A DNA stretch of 64,000 bases from contig NZ_CM001514.1 in the NCBI RefSeq assembly GCF_000263715.2, positions 5,704,498 to 5,768,497 on the forward strand. Reading direction: 5' to 3'. Below the pieces are notes generated by a model. That model saw only the letters and a list, made by a program, of their open reading frames with translations, was not told the DNA's origin and searched no databases. The stretch is from Pseudomonas synxantha BG33R (GTDB lineage Bacteria; Pseudomonadota; Gammaproteobacteria; Pseudomonadales; Pseudomonadaceae). This document shows, piece by piece, positions 19,235 to 29,735 of the stretch. The position numbers were made by a program, and so were the translations under genes. The first letter of the stretch is position 1. The number at the start of each line of letters is the position of its first letter.

Positions 19235-21013
19235 TTAAAACAGTGCTTCATCCATCAGGAACAGCGATTCGCTACCGGCTTTTACCGACGCGCTCAACGA
19301 ATGGATACGCGGCAGCAGACGGGCAAAGTAGAAACGTGCAGTCCCCAATTTGCTGGCGTAGAAAGCCTCCTCGGCCTCTTTGCCCAACGCGGCCTTGGCC
19401 ATGCGCGCCCACATATAGGCGTAGGCCATGTAGCCGAATGCATGCAAGTACTCCACCGACGCTGCGCCGATTTCATTCGCGTTGCTCTTGGCGCGGTCCA
19501 GTACCCAGGCCGTCAATTCATCCAGGTTATCCACCGCTGCGCTGAGTGGCGTGGTGAACTCGGCCAGCTCGGCCCCCGATTCAGCGATGAACTGGCGAAT
19601 CTCATCGGCGAACAGCGTGTAGAACGCACCGCCGCTGCCGACGATCTTACGTCCCATCAAATCCAGCGCCTGAATGCCGTTGGTGCCTTCGTAGATCTGG
19701 GTGATGCGCACGTCACGCACCAGCTGCTCCTGGCCCCATTCGCGAATGTAGCCATGGCCACCAAACACTTGCTGGCCGAGCACAGTGGTTTCCAGGCCCA
19801 GGTCGGTGAGGAACGCCTTGGCCACGGGTGTCAACAACGCCACCAGGTTATCGGCGCGCTCGCGCGCCTGCGCATCGTCGCTGAACTTGGCGATGTCCAA
19901 CTGCGTCGCCACGTAGGTGGAGAACGCACGACCGCCTTCGTTGGCCGCCTTCATGGTCAGCAGCATACGGCGTACGTCCGGATGCACGATGATCGGGTCT
20001 GCCACTTTATCCTTGGCCTGTGCACCCAGCGGGGAGCGGCTTTGCAGGCGGTCGCGGGCGTATTCAATCGCGTTCTGATAGGAGCGCTCGCCGGACGCCA
20101 GGCCCTGGATGCCCACCCCCAGACGCTCGTAGTTCATCATGGTGAACATCGCCGCCAAGCCACGGTTAGGCTCACCGACCAGATAACCCACGGCTTCGTC
20201 GAAGTTCATCACGCAGGTCGCGGACGCCTGGATCCCCATCTTGTGTTCAATCGAACCGCAGGTCACCGGGTTGCGCGCGCCAAGGCTGCCGTCGGCGTTC
20301 ACCATGAACTTGGGCACCAGAAACAGCGAGATGCCCTTGGGCCCCGCCGGAGCATCCGGCAGTTTGGCCAGCACCAGATGGATGATGTTCTCGGTCAGGT
20401 CGTGCTCGCCACCGGTGATGAAGATCTTGGTGCCGCTGACCGTGTAGGAACCGTCCGCCTGAGGCTCGGCCTTGGTGCGAATCATGCCCAGGTCGGTGCC
20501 GGCATGGGCTTCGGTCAAGCACATGGAACCGGCCCACTCACCGGAATACATCTTCGGCAAGTACGCGGCCTTGAGCTCTTCGCTGGCGTGGGTGTTGATC
20601 GAGACACAGGCGCCGGAGGTCAACATCGGGTACAGGCCGAATGCCAGGCTCGACGAGTTGATCATTTCTTCAACCTGCGCCGACACCGCCTTGGGCATAC
20701 CCATGCCGCCATAGGTCGGATCGCCGCCCACACCCACCCAGCCGCCTTCGGCGTAGGTCGCATAAGCCTGGGGGAAACCGTCCGGGGTACGCACCGCGCC
20801 GTCGGTCCAATGGCAGCCTTGCTCATCGCCGCCGCGGCTCAAGGGCGCGATGGATTTGGCGGTAACCTTGCCGGCCTCTTCGAGGATCGCCTCAACGGTT
20901 TCGGCATCAACGGTGTCTGCCAATGCCGGCAGTTGGGCCCAAGTCTTGGCGACTTCAAAAACTTCGTTGAGGACGAAGCGCATATCACGCAACGGCGCTT
21001 TGTAATCAGCCAT
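19235..21013 (-). CDS. Acyl-CoA dehydrogenase (long, about 600-residue type)
   Basis: 592-residue FAD-dependent acyl-CoA dehydrogenase that introduces the alpha-beta double bond in beta-oxidation. The N-terminal segment [18 protein letters not shown] is typical of the large class. The FAD/substrate motif MCLTEAHAGTDLG is near 165, and YEGTNGIQALDLMGRK near 435 is the conserved flavin-contacting helix of the C-terminal dehydrogenase domain; an additional C-terminal helical domain follows. It is paralogous to the enzyme at 22666-24471. Chain-length preference cannot be read from sequence. Confidence 0.92.
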   Translation of the reverse strand: MADYKAPLRDMRFVLNEVFEVAKTWAQLPALADTVDAETVEAILEEAGKVTAKSIAPLSRGGDEQGCHWTDGAVRTPDGFPQAYATYAEGGWVGVGGDPTYGGMGMPKAVSAQVEEMINSSSLAFGLYPMLTSGACVSINTHASEELKAAYLPKMYSGEWAGSMCLTEAHAGTDLGMIRTKAEPQADGSYTVSGTKIFITGGEHDLTENIIHLVLAKLPDAPAGPKGISLFLVPKFMVNADGSLGARNPVTCGSIEHKMGIQASATCVMNFDEAVGYLVGEPNRGLAAMFTMMNYERLGVGIQGLASGERSYQNAIEYARDRLQSRSPLGAQAKDKVADPIIVHPDVRRMLLTMKAANEGGRAFSTYVATQLDIAKFSDDAQARERADNLVALLTPVAKAFLTDLGLETTVLGQQVFGGHGYIREWGQEQLVRDVRITQIYEGTNGIQALDLMGRKIVGSGGAFYTLFADEIRQFIAESGAELAEFTTPLSAAVDNLDELTAWVLDRAKSNANEIGAASVEYLHAFGYMAYAYMWARMAKAALGKEAEEAFYASKLGTARFYFARLLPRIHSLSASVKAGSESLFLMDEALF

Positions 21014-21156
21014 GGCAAACCTCGTGGGAACATGAAAAGTGATTCGATAGGATCGGTTTTACAGACCACGAGTGTACCCGAACAACTTTTCAGACACATA
21101 GGGTCTGCTTGTGACTATCTGGTATTTTTAAGTCACAGTAAATACAGCGCGCTGAC

Positions 21157-22446
21157 TCAACCCACAGCGCTTTGCGTGCGCACCGCACCACGGCGGTTTT
21201 GCCCTGCCGCAATCACGCAGTTACGCCCGGCGCCCTTGGCGGCGTACAGCGCCTGGTCGGCGGACTTGAGCACCTCTTCAGGGTTACGCTGCTCGGCCTG
21301 ACGCTCGGCCACGCCGATGCTGACCGTCACCGACACGCTGGAGGCACCGCTGCCCGCACGCCGTTGACGGCCTTGATGGTCGTCATAAGGACGATCCGGG
21401 TTGCGCAACTTGATGGCGTAGCCGGCAATGATCTCGCGAATCTCCTCCAGGTGCGGCATGCATTCATCCAAGGTCTTGCCGGCAAACACCACGGCAAATT
21501 CTTCACCGCCATACCGGTAGGCGCGCCCGCCGCCGTTGACCTTGGACAGCTTGCTCGCCACCAGGCGCAGCACCTGGTCGCCCACGTCGTGGCCATGGGT
21601 GTCGTTGAAACGTTTGAAGTGATCAACGTCACTCATCGCCAGCACATAGTTGCGCCCCAGCCGTTGCATGCGTTCGTTGAGGGCGCGTCGTCCCGGCAAG
21701 CCGGTCAGTTCGTCGCGGAACGCCATTTGATAGGCTTCGTGGGCCACACCGGCAGCAATCATTAACATCACTTGGCTGCACATGATGTTGAGGGTGAACG
21801 GCAGGATGAAGGTTTGCGGCAACATCCAGAACAGGCCCAAAAACCCCACCAATTGGGCAGCGTGTAGCGGGCGCGGCTGATACCAATACTGGGCGGCCAG
21901 GGTAAGGAAGCCGATCAGGAACATGGGATAGGACAGCTGGATCAGGCTCATCCACGCGCCATGCAGCATCGGCCAGCGAATCTCCGCCAACCAGCCCAGC
22001 AAAGCCTGGGGGAAACTTTGCTCCAGGGCCAGCGCCACACTGCCCACCGCCAGCAACACCGCGCAGCGGGCGACGAAATCACGGAACAGATGGGTTTTTT
22101 CCTGCCACAGCGCGTAGATGCTGAACAGCAGCGGCAACAGCAGGCAACACAGGTGGAACACCACCGCGGCGTCGTCACGCACGCGACCATTGTCGCGGTA
22201 GAAATCGGTCTGGGTATCCAGCAGGAAATAGGCGACGTACACCGTGATCATCAGGAACAGTTCACGCTGGCGCCGATAGACCGCGCAGTAGGCGCCGCCG
22301 AGCAGCAGGACCAGGGTCGGCAACACGTTGAAGAGCGAGGTGAAGAAGACGTTGAGGTCCTTGACGTACGCAGCCGAAAGCCCGGCCAGCAACAGCAGCA
22401 GCGAAGGTAGGAAATGACTGAAACGTACAGCAGACACGCGTGACAA
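21157..22446 (-). CDS. Membrane-bound GGDEF protein (diguanylate cyclase)
   Basis: About 429 residues. The N-terminal half has six or seven hydrophobic helices; the C-terminal GGDEF domain begins near DELTGLPGRRALNERM. The active-site motif is GGEEF, compatible with c-di-GMP synthesis. The five-residue-upstream RxxD inhibitory site is absent (VNGGGRAYRY precedes GGEEF). The start is uncertain: a TTG at 22446 has GGAG about 8 nt upstream, while an in-frame ATG at 22572 would add a weakly conserved extension. It sits alone between two acyl-CoA dehydrogenase genes in the same orientation. Confidence 0.85.
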   Translation of the reverse strand: MSRVSAVRFSHFLPSLLLLLAGLSAAYVKDLNVFFTSLFNVLPTLVLLLGGAYCAVYRRQRELFLMITVYVAYFLLDTQTDFYRDNGRVRDDAAVVFHLCCLLLPLLFSIYALWQEKTHLFRDFVARCAVLLAVGSVALALEQSFPQALLGWLAEIRWPMLHGAWMSLIQLSYPMFLIGFLTLAAQYWYQPRPLHAAQLVGFLGLFWMLPQTFILPFTLNIMCSQVMLMIAAGVAHEAYQMAFRDELTGLPGRRALNERMQRLGRNYVLAMSDVDHFKRFNDTHGHDVGDQVLRLVASKLSKVNGGGRAYRYGGEEFAVVFAGKTLDECMPHLEEIREIIAGYAIKLRNPDRPYDDHQGRQRRAGSGASSVSVTVSIGVAERQAEQRNPEEVLKSADQALYAAKGAGRNCVIAAGQNRRGAVRTQSAVG

Positions 22447-22610
22447 GGGTAAAACTCCGACCCGCAAAAATAGTGGCACTGTGCCTTTATGCAGCCAGTT
22501 AAGCACAACCGGGCTGACACGTATCACATTGCCACTACTGTAACGGCAGCGGGTTGTAATCCCTGAGTGCATTACTGCGGTTTTTTATGCCCACACTCTG
22601 TAGAAGGGCA

Positions 22611-22647
22611 AAAAAAACCGCCGCGTCCCGAGGGAGGCGGCGGTTTC
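22611..22647 (-). terminator. Terminator of the second acyl-CoA dehydrogenase gene
   Basis: On the minus strand AACCGCCGC pairs with GCGGCGGTT and is followed by eight T, 20 bp after the stop codon at 22666. It separates that gene from the GGDEF gene. Confidence 0.88.
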
Positions 22648-22665
22648 AGAAAGAACCGGTAAGGC

Positions 22666-24471
22666 TTAGTAAGCCAGGCCGAAGTCTTCTTCTTTCATGT
22701 CCATCAGGTTGTTGGCGCCCGACAGCATGGTTGCCACGTGGGTACGGGTACGCGGCAGGATGCGCTGGAAGTAGAAGCGCGCGGTCTGCAACTTGGCGGT
22801 GTAGAACGCCTCTTCGCTGGTGCCGGCAGCCAGTTTCTCGGCGGCCAGGCGCGCCATGTCGGCCCAGAAGTACGCCAGGCACGCGTAGCCGGAGTACATC
22901 AGGTAATCCACCGAAGCGGCACCGACTTCTTCGCGGTCTTTCATCGCGGCCATGCCGACCTTCATGGTCAACTCGCCCCACTCCTTGTTCAGTGCCGCCA
23001 GCGGTGCCACGAACTCTTTAACCGCTTCGTTACCTTCGTTGGCCTGGCAGAACTTGTGCACAATCTTGGTAAAGCCCTTGAGCGCTTCGCCTTGGGTCAT
23101 CAGCACTTTGCGGCCGAGCAAGTCCAGGGCCTGGATGCCAGTGGTGCCTTCGTACAGCATCGAAATACGGCTGTCGCGCACGTTCTGTTCCATGCCCCAC
23201 TCGGCGATGAAGCCGTGGCCACCGTAGATCTGCACGCCGTGGTTGGCCGATTCAAAACCGACTTCGGTCATGAACGCCTTGGCGATCGGGGTCATGAATG
23301 CCAGCAGGCCATCGGCCTGTTTCTTGGCTTCGTCGTCGGTGCCGTACTTGACGATGTCCACTTGCTTGGCGGTGAAGTACACCATCGCGCGGTTACCTTC
23401 GGCGAAGGCTTTCATGGTCAGCAGCATGCGGCGTACGTCTGGGTGCACGATGATCGGGTCAGCGGCTTTTTCCGGTGCTTTAGGGCCGGTCAGGGAGCGC
23501 ATTTGCAGGCGATCACGCGCATATTTCAGGCCGCCCTGGAAGCCGATTTCGGCGTGGGCCAAGCCTTGCAGGGCGGTGCCCAGGCGAGCGGTGTTCATAA
23601 AGGTGAACATGCAGTTCAGGCCTTTGTTCGCCGGGCCGATCAGGAAACCGGTGGCCGCGTCGAAGTTCATCACGCAGGTGGCGTTGCCGTGGATGCCCAT
23701 CTTGTGTTCCAGGGAACCACAGGTGACCGCGTTGCGCTCGCCCACCGAACCATCGGCGTTAGGCAGGAACTTGGGCACGATAAACAGCGAGATGCCTTTG
23801 GTGCCGGCCGGTGCGTCGGGCAGGCGGGCCAGTACGATGTGGACGATGTTGTCGGCCATGTCGTGTTCACCGGCCGAGATGAAGATCTTGGTGCCGGAGA
23901 CTTTGTAGGAGCCGTCAGCCTGAGGCTCGGCCTTGGTGCGCAGCATGCCCAGGTCGGTACCGCAGTGTGGCTCGGTCAGGCACATGGTGCCGGTCCATTC
24001 GCCCGACACCAGTTTGGTCAGGTAAGCGTCTTGCTGCTCGGGGGTGCCGTGCTCGGAAATGGTGTTCATCGCGCCATGGGACAGGCCAGGGTACATGCCC
24101 CACGACCAGTTGGCTTCGCCGACCATTTCGCTCACAGCCAGGCCCAGGGACTCCGGCAGGCCTTGGCCACCGTGCTCCACGTCATGGGCCAGGCTCGGCC
24201 AGCCGCCTTCGACGAACTGTTTGTAGGCTTCTTTGAAACCGGTAGGGGTCTTAACGCCTGACTCACTCCAGGTACACCCTTCGATGTCGCCCACGCGGTT
24301 CAGCGGTGCCAGCACTTGCTCACAGAACTTGGCGCCTTCTTCGAGGATGGCGTCGACCATGTCCGGGGTAGCGTCCTGGCAAGCCGGCAGGCTCTGATAG
24401 TGCGCTTCATAACCGAGCAGTTCGTCACGAACGAAGCGAATATCACGCAAGGGGGCCTTGTAGTCAGGCAT
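22666..24471 (-). CDS. Acyl-CoA dehydrogenase, paralogue of the one at 19235-21013
   Basis: 601 residues. It shares with its neighbour the [18 protein letters not shown] start, [13 protein letters not shown], and [16 protein letters not shown]. The start is ATG 24471 with AGAGG upstream; the 21-residue in-frame extension is not family-like. It contributes the first step of fatty acid beta-oxidation. The pair with an intervening GGDEF gene is found in the same order in P. putida, so it is ancestral and not a local insertion. Confidence 0.92.
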   Translation of the reverse strand: MPDYKAPLRDIRFVRDELLGYEAHYQSLPACQDATPDMVDAILEEGAKFCEQVLAPLNRVGDIEGCTWSESGVKTPTGFKEAYKQFVEGGWPSLAHDVEHGGQGLPESLGLAVSEMVGEANWSWGMYPGLSHGAMNTISEHGTPEQQDAYLTKLVSGEWTGTMCLTEPHCGTDLGMLRTKAEPQADGSYKVSGTKIFISAGEHDMADNIVHIVLARLPDAPAGTKGISLFIVPKFLPNADGSVGERNAVTCGSLEHKMGIHGNATCVMNFDAATGFLIGPANKGLNCMFTFMNTARLGTALQGLAHAEIGFQGGLKYARDRLQMRSLTGPKAPEKAADPIIVHPDVRRMLLTMKAFAEGNRAMVYFTAKQVDIVKYGTDDEAKKQADGLLAFMTPIAKAFMTEVGFESANHGVQIYGGHGFIAEWGMEQNVRDSRISMLYEGTTGIQALDLLGRKVLMTQGEALKGFTKIVHKFCQANEGNEAVKEFVAPLAALNKEWGELTMKVGMAAMKDREEVGAASVDYLMYSGYACLAYFWADMARLAAEKLAAGTSEEAFYTAKLQTARFYFQRILPRTRTHVATMLSGANNLMDMKEEDFGLAY

Positions 24472-24676
24472 AGCGATAAACCTCTGCTGATGTATCTGGG
24501 ATGAACAACCGCGTGGATTTGTTATGGCGGTCAAACAGGTGTTTGAAACATACGTTTACGACCCAGGGTTGTCAAGCGTCGGCCAGATGCCGTTTGTCTT
24601 GACGCAGGTCATCGCCAGGCACGGCAAGGCCTGCGGCGGGATGCCACACAGAATTTTCAGGAAAGATGAAGTTTTA

Positions 24677-24776
24677 TGTAGGAGCGAGCTTGCTCGCGAA
24701 GGACATCAGCACACCGCGCCAGTTCAGGCGGCACGCGTTATCGTTGGCGTTTTTCGCGAGCAAGCTCGCTCCTACA
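24677..24776. repeat. REPIN, GTAGGAGCGAGCTTGC type
   Basis: Inverted pair: TGTAGGAGCGAGCTTGCTCG at the left end and its complement at the right end, separated by about 50 bp. It lies in the 318-bp gap between the acyl-CoA dehydrogenase gene and the small protein gene at 24790. Apart from this element and the promoter side of the dehydrogenase gene I see nothing else in the gap. Confidence 0.85.
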
Positions 24777-24789
24777 GGGTGGGACGGGA

Positions 24790-25071
24790 TCAGGCGTAGG
24801 TATCGATCAACGTACCGAGCATTTCATCCGAAGCCTTGGCGACTTTTGCCCCCAGCTCGACTTGAAACTTGCCCTGGGCCATTTCCACCATATTGCTCGC
24901 CGAGCTTGATGCTTGGGCGCGGTCATTGGCTTGCAGACGATCGCTTTGCGCGGCCGATGGCTGGGCTGTTGCGGCGCTGGCAATCTTGCCGGCCGCCTGG
25001 TCGACACGGCTCTGCCCGGTCTGAATACTGCTCAGGCCCGAATAAAACGCGCTGCTTCCAGAGATTTCCAT
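24790..25071 (-). CDS. Small conserved protein with flagellar-rod-like C-terminus
   Basis: 93 residues: Ser/Ala/Gln-rich N-terminal part and a C-terminal helix MVEMAQGKFQVELGAKVAKASDEM followed by LGTLIDTYA. That tail resembles the C-terminal segment of flagellar rod/hook proteins, where a final helix mediates axial polymerisation. No other flagellar gene is near. A homologue appears at the same position (between bioD and the acyl-CoA dehydrogenase genes) in other pseudomonads. Function unknown. Confidence 0.7.
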   Translation of the reverse strand: MEISGSSAFYSGLSSIQTGQSRVDQAAGKIASAATAQPSAAQSDRLQANDRAQASSSASNMVEMAQGKFQVELGAKVAKASDEMLGTLIDTYA

Positions 25072-25176
25072 GGCTTAAGCCTGCCTTGAGAGAATCGTGA
25101 AGGTGGATTGAAGCAGACATCCCGGCAAAAGGCCCGTCAAAAACACTAATGGCATAATGCCTTGCGATAGCCAAAA

Positions 25177-25857
25177 TCAGTCAAGCAGGTCCAACTCCAG
25201 GTACTCCGCCACGGCGGCGGCACCTGCATCCTTGAGCTTCGGCACGCGCCCCAGGCAGGGCGCCGGCAAGCGCTCGGCCAGGGTGGCGAGGTTTTCTTCC
25301 AGACGGGAGGTCTTGGGATCGATGATATTCGCCACCCAACCGGCCAGCGGCAAGCCGTCCCGTGCGATCGCTTCGGCGGTCAACAACGCGTGGCTGATGC
25401 AGCCCAGGCGCACACCCACCACCAGGATCACCGGCAGTTTGAGCGCGATGGCCAGGTCAGACAGGTTGGCCTGATCGGCCAAGGGCACGCGCCAGCCGCC
25501 CGCCCCTTCGATCAAAGTAAAGTCGGCTCCACGGGCCAGAATCTGTTGCATCGGCTTGAGCAACGATTGCACCGTCAGCCCCACGCCCGCCTCGCGCGCA
25601 GCCAGATGCGGCGCGATAGCCGGCTCGAATGCCACCGGGTTGACCTCGGCATAACTGAGCGGCAATGAGCACTCGGCCAGCAACACCAGTGCATCGGCAT
25701 TGCGCAAACCCTGGGCAGTCAACCGGCACCCCGACGCCACCGGCTTCCCGGCGGCCGTGCTTTTGCCTGCGAGCCTGGCAGCATGCAACAGGCCGGCCGC
25801 GATAGTGGTCTTGCCCACATCGGTGTCGGTGCCGGTGATGAAGTAAGCGACGCTCAT
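25177..25857 (-). CDS. bioD: Dethiobiotin synthetase BioD
   Basis: ATP-dependent carboxylation of 7,8-diaminopelargonate to dethiobiotin. 226 residues with the P-loop [10 protein letters not shown] at the N-terminus and the conserved [11 protein letters not shown] motif near 115. Last gene of bioBFHCD; its ATG overlaps the bioC stop by 4 bp (ATGA). Confidence 0.95.
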   Translation of the reverse strand: MSVAYFITGTDTDVGKTTIAAGLLHAARLAGKSTAAGKPVASGCRLTAQGLRNADALVLLAECSLPLSYAEVNPVAFEPAIAPHLAAREAGVGLTVQSLLKPMQQILARGADFTLIEGAGGWRVPLADQANLSDLAIALKLPVILVVGVRLGCISHALLTAEAIARDGLPLAGWVANIIDPKTSRLEENLATLAERLPAPCLGRVPKLKDAGAAAVAEYLELDLLD

Positions 25858-26666
25858 AGCGGTTTCTCCAGTACGGCGTACACCACCTGATACGTGGCGG
25901 GCAGGCCCTGAGCCTGACGGAACTGCTCGTATGCGTCTACCAGTGCAACAATCCGCGCGCGCCCCGTCAAGCCGCCGGGGCGGCCGGGGTTGAGGTTATG
26001 GGCGCCCAACGCTTTGAGCTCGTGGGTCAGGCTGCGCACATCCGGGTAATGCAGCACATGGGGCTGTCGCGCAAGGCTCACCACCCGCAAGCCGCTGGCC
26101 GCACATAACTGCTGATAAGCCTCGAAGGTGCGAAAGCGATTGACGTGCACCAGGCCGTCTACCGCTCGCCAGCTTTCGCGCAGTTCATCCAGGGTACCCA
26201 CGCACAGGCTTGCGAACGCCAACACACCGCCAGGTTGCAATACGCGCTGAGCTTCGCTGAGCACTGCATCGAAGTTGGCACACCATTGCACAGCGAGGCT
26301 GGAGAAGAGCAGCTCGAAGCTGTCAGCCTTCAGCGGCAAGCGTTCAGCATCGCCAGCCATGAAATGCGCGGCGCCGCCCAACGGACGCGCGTGGTTGAGC
26401 ATGCCTTCGGCGATATCCAGCGCCACGCCCTCGCTCCCGGGCAAACGCTCACCCAGCACTCGACTGAAATACCCTGTGCCGCAACCCATATCCAGCCAGC
26501 GGTGTGGCGAAAGCTCGCTGGGCAAACGGCGGAGCAATTCATGCCCGACCGCGCGCTGCAACTCGGCCACGCTGTCGTAGCTGGCCGCTGCACGGGAGAA
26601 CGAGGCAGCAACCTGGCGCTTGTCCGGCAAGGCACCCGGCAGACAAGGGTGGGATAAGTCAGTCAT
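25854..26666 (-). CDS. bioC: Malonyl-ACP O-methyltransferase BioC
   Basis: SAM-dependent methylation that starts pimelate synthesis by disguising malonyl-ACP as a methyl ester. 270 residues, with the SAM-binding motif [14 protein letters not shown] near residue 58 and the N-terminal [12 protein letters not shown] typical of BioC. The start ATG at 26666 overlaps the bioH stop in ATGACTGA; an in-frame ATG 12 nt upstream is an alternative. Confidence 0.94.
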   Translation of the reverse strand: MTDLSHPCLPGALPDKRQVAASFSRAAASYDSVAELQRAVGHELLRRLPSELSPHRWLDMGCGTGYFSRVLGERLPGSEGVALDIAEGMLNHARPLGGAAHFMAGDAERLPLKADSFELLFSSLAVQWCANFDAVLSEAQRVLQPGGVLAFASLCVGTLDELRESWRAVDGLVHVNRFRTFEAYQQLCAASGLRVVSLARQPHVLHYPDVRSLTHELKALGAHNLNPGRPGGLTGRARIVALVDAYEQFRQAQGLPATYQVVYAVLEKPL

Positions 26667-27390
26667 CAACACACTCATGCAAAAAAGCCTGGATGGCCCC
26701 CGCTACACCGTGGGGGTCTTCCAGAAGAAACGCGTGACCGGCCTGCTCAATCAGGCCGACTTCTACATCCGGGAGCAACGCCAGCAGGTCACTGGCGGCT
26801 TCGGCAGGCACCAGCCCATCCAGGCCGGCAAACAGATGCAACTGCGGCCCGCGAAATGCCTGCAAGGCCGCCCGGGTATCCAGTTGGGCCAGCAGCTCCA
26901 GGCCGGGCATCAATACGCTGGGGGCGGTATGCGGCGCACCGCTGACCAGCAAACGCGAGAGCCCGCGAGGCTCCTGCGCGCCCTTGGCACACAACAGGCC
27001 GAAGCGCTTGAGGGTGACCTGAGAGTCGGCGTGGCAGCCCGCCAGAAACGCATCGAAGGTCTCGGCGGGCATCCCGTGGGGCCAACCATCATGGGCGACG
27101 AAACACGGGTTGCTCGCCAGGGTCAGCAAACCGCAGCAACGCTCACCACGGCGCGCCGCCAACTCTGAAGCGAGCATCCCACCCAGCGACCAGCCCCCGA
27201 GCCAGACATCGTCCGGCAGCGTCGCATCGAGCTCGTCAAGCCACTCATCCAGATCGCTGGAGTCCAGCGCCGGCAAGGGTTCGATCTGTACCCGCAGGTG
27301 CTCGTTGAGGCCCTGCAGTGCCGCGGCCAACGGTTCCAGCGGCGACACACCGAGCCCCCAACCGGGCAGCAGTATCAGGCGATCACGCAT
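26659..27390 (-). CDS. bioH: Pimeloyl-ACP methyl ester carboxylesterase BioH
   Basis: Alpha/beta hydrolase that ends pimelate chain elongation by removing the methyl ester. 243 residues; nucleophile elbow [10 protein letters not shown] near 77, catalytic Asp in [11 protein letters not shown] and His in [12 protein letters not shown]. The start [14 protein letters not shown] overlaps the bioF stop by 8 bp. Confidence 0.94.
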   Translation of the reverse strand: MRDRLILLPGWGLGVSPLEPLAAALQGLNEHLRVQIEPLPALDSSDLDEWLDELDATLPDDVWLGGWSLGGMLASELAARRGERCCGLLTLASNPCFVAHDGWPHGMPAETFDAFLAGCHADSQVTLKRFGLLCAKGAQEPRGLSRLLVSGAPHTAPSVLMPGLELLAQLDTRAALQAFRGPQLHLFAGLDGLVPAEAASDLLALLPDVEVGLIEQAGHAFLLEDPHGVAGAIQAFLHECVDD

Positions 27391-28564
27391 GGTCGGGCTC
27401 CGCTGCATTCAACAACCGGAAACATTGCTCTAATCCGTTTAACAATAGCTGCACCTGCGCTTCGCTGTGCGCGGCCGTCAATGTCACGCGCAACCTTGCA
27501 CTGCCGGCCGGAACAGTCGGCGGGCGGATTGCAGTCACCATCAGCCCACGCTCGCGCAGCATCTGTGACAGCTGCAACGCCCGGGCGCTGTCGCCGATCA
27601 GGATCGGCTGGATCGGCGTAAAGCTGTCCATCAATGCCAGGCCCAACTGCTCGGCACCGCGACGGAACTGGCGGATCAACCCATTGAGGTGCTCACGCCG
27701 CCAGTGTTCGCTGCGCAGCAACTCCAGGCTTTTGAGGGTGGCGCAGGCCAGTGCCGGTGGCTGGCTGGTGGTGTAGATATACGGCCGGGCAAACTGGATC
27801 AGGCTTTCGATCAAGTCTTCACTGCCTGCCACAAATGCCCCGGCGGTGCCGAAGGCTTTGCCCAAGGTGCCAACCAGCACCGGTACATCGTCCTGGCTCA
27901 AGCCAAAATGTTCGACGATGCCGCCGCCATGGGCGCCCAGCGGGCCAAAACCATGGGCATCATCCACCATCAGCCAGGCACCTTTGGCCCTGGCTTCCCG
28001 GGCCAGCGCTGGCAGGTCGGCCAGGTCGCCGTCCATGCTGAACACACCATCGGTGACCACCAGCGTACTGCCGGTGGCCTTTTCCAGGCGCTTGGCCAGG
28101 CTGCCCGCGTCGTTATGCAGGTAGCGGTTGAATCGCGCCCCGGACAATAAGCCGGCATCCAGCAACGAAGCATGGTTGAGGCGATCTTCCAGCACCGTAT
28201 CGCCCTGCCCCACCAGCGCCGTGACCGCGCCCAGGTTGGCCATATAGCCGGTGGTAAACAGCAACGCACGCGGGCGCCCGGTCAAGTCAGCCAGGGCTTC
28301 TTCCAACTCATGGTGCGGCGTGACGTGGCCCACCACCAAATGCGAAGCGCCGCCACCCACGCCCCAACGGGCCGCACCGGCGCGCCAGGCTTCGATCACC
28401 TGCGGGTGATTGGCCAGACCCAGGTAATCGTTATTGCAGAACGCCAGCAATGGCTGGCCATCCACCACCACTTCAGGGCCTTGGGGGCTCTGAAGCAACG
28501 GGCGTTGACGGTAAAGATGTTCGGCACGGCGGGCCGCGAGGCGCGCGGCGAGATCAAAAGACAT
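27383..28564 (-). CDS. bioF: 8-amino-7-oxononanoate synthase BioF
   Basis: PLP enzyme condensing pimeloyl-ACP/CoA with L-alanine. 393 residues. [10 protein letters not shown] near 50, the PLP-ring Asp in [11 protein letters not shown] and the Schiff-base Lys in [14 protein letters not shown] are seen. Start [13 protein letters not shown] at 28564, 11 bp after bioB; the five codons before it are not conserved. Confidence 0.95.
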   Translation of the reverse strand: MSFDLAARLAARRAEHLYRQRPLLQSPQGPEVVVDGQPLLAFCNNDYLGLANHPQVIEAWRAGAARWGVGGGASHLVVGHVTPHHELEEALADLTGRPRALLFTTGYMANLGAVTALVGQGDTVLEDRLNHASLLDAGLLSGARFNRYLHNDAGSLAKRLEKATGSTLVVTDGVFSMDGDLADLPALAREARAKGAWLMVDDAHGFGPLGAHGGGIVEHFGLSQDDVPVLVGTLGKAFGTAGAFVAGSEDLIESLIQFARPYIYTTSQPPALACATLKSLELLRSEHWRREHLNGLIRQFRRGAEQLGLALMDSFTPIQPILIGDSARALQLSQMLRERGLMVTAIRPPTVPAGSARLRVTLTAAHSEAQVQLLLNGLEQCFRLLNAAEPDHA

Positions 28565-28575
28565 GCTGGCCTCGA

Positions 28576-29631
28576 TCAAACAGCGGCGTTATAGAACTGC
28601 TCGCTGCTCTTTTGCTCCACCAGCGCCTGCTCGATCGCCGCCTGATGCACTTCATCGGCGTGCTCTTCACGAGCTTCGGGCAGGATGCCCAGGCGTGCGA
28701 ACAGCTGCATGTCCTTGTCAGCCTGAGGGTTGGCGGTGGTCAGCAATTTATCGCCGTAGAAGATCGAGTTGGCGCCGGCAAAAAACGCCAGGGCCTGCAT
28801 CTGCTCGTTCATGGCTTCGCGGCCAGCGGACAGGCGCACGTGGGATTGCGGCATCAGGATGCGCGCCACCGCCAGCATACGGATGAAGTCGAAGGGGTCG
28901 ATGTCCTCGGCGTTCTCCAACGGCGTACCAGCCACCTTCACGAGCATGTTGATCGGCACCGACTCCGGATGCTCTGGCAGGTTGGCCAGTTGGATCAGCA
29001 GGTTGGCACGGTCGTCGAGGGACTCGCCCATGCCGAGGATGCCGCCCGAGCAGATCTTCATCCCCGAATCACGCACGTAGGCCAGGGTTTGCAAGCGCTC
29101 GCTGTAGGTACGGGTGGTGATGATCGAGCCGTAGAACTCTGGCGATGTGTCGAGGTTATGGTTGTAGTAATCCAGGCCGGCCTGGGCCAGCGCTTCGGTC
29201 TGGTCCTGATCGAGACGGCCCAGGGTCATGCAGGTTTCCAGGCCCATGGCCTTTACGCCTTTGACCATCTCCAGCACGTAGGGCATGTCTTTGGCCGACG
29301 GGTGTTTCCACGCCGCGCCCATGCAAAAGCGCGTCGAGCCGATGGCCTTGGCGCGGGCGGCCTCTTCGAGGACCTTCTGCACCTCCATCAGCTTCTCTTT
29401 TTCCAGGCCGGTGTTGTAGTGGCCCGACTGCGGACAATATTTGCAATCTTCCGGGCAGGCGCCGGTCTTGATCGACAGCAGGGTCGATACCTGCACGCGG
29501 TTGGCGTCGAAATGCGCGCGGTGCACGGTCTGCGCCTGGAACAACAGGTCATTGAACGGCTGCACGAACAGGGCTTTGACTTCGGCCAAAGACCAGTCGT
29601 GACGCAGGGTGGCAGAGGTGCTGGCGCTCAT
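28576..29631 (-). CDS. bioB: Biotin synthase BioB
   Basis: Radical SAM sulfur insertion into dethiobiotin. 351 residues. The motif [16 protein letters not shown] (CxxxCxxC) is near 60. The [2Fe-2S] ligand cysteines and the C-terminal [12 protein letters not shown] are present. First gene of the minus-strand operon bioBFHCD; its probable promoter and operator lie at 29708-29761. Confidence 0.97.
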   Translation of the reverse strand: MSASTSATLRHDWSLAEVKALFVQPFNDLLFQAQTVHRAHFDANRVQVSTLLSIKTGACPEDCKYCPQSGHYNTGLEKEKLMEVQKVLEEAARAKAIGSTRFCMGAAWKHPSAKDMPYVLEMVKGVKAMGLETCMTLGRLDQDQTEALAQAGLDYYNHNLDTSPEFYGSIITTRTYSERLQTLAYVRDSGMKICSGGILGMGESLDDRANLLIQLANLPEHPESVPINMLVKVAGTPLENAEDIDPFDFIRMLAVARILMPQSHVRLSAGREAMNEQMQALAFFAGANSIFYGDKLLTTANPQADKDMQLFARLGILPEAREEHADEVHQAAIEQALVEQKSSEQFYNAAV

Positions 29632-29707
29632 GGGCGATTCCTTGATTATGCTTTGGCTAACGCTGCGGGAAGGGCAATACCCACAGGCACGACACGGATG
29701 CTCGGCA

Positions 29708-29735
29708 TATTTAAGGAAGATTCATGCACTGTCAA
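29708..29735 (-). promoter_or_regulatory. Probable sigma-70 promoter of bioBFHCD
   Basis: On the minus strand a perfect -35 TTGACA (29730-29735) with a moderate -10 TAAATA (29708-29713) at 16 bp spacing. The start of bioB is about 77 bp downstream. The -35 is part of the left half of the BirA-like palindrome, so repressor binding would block it. Confidence 0.6.
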
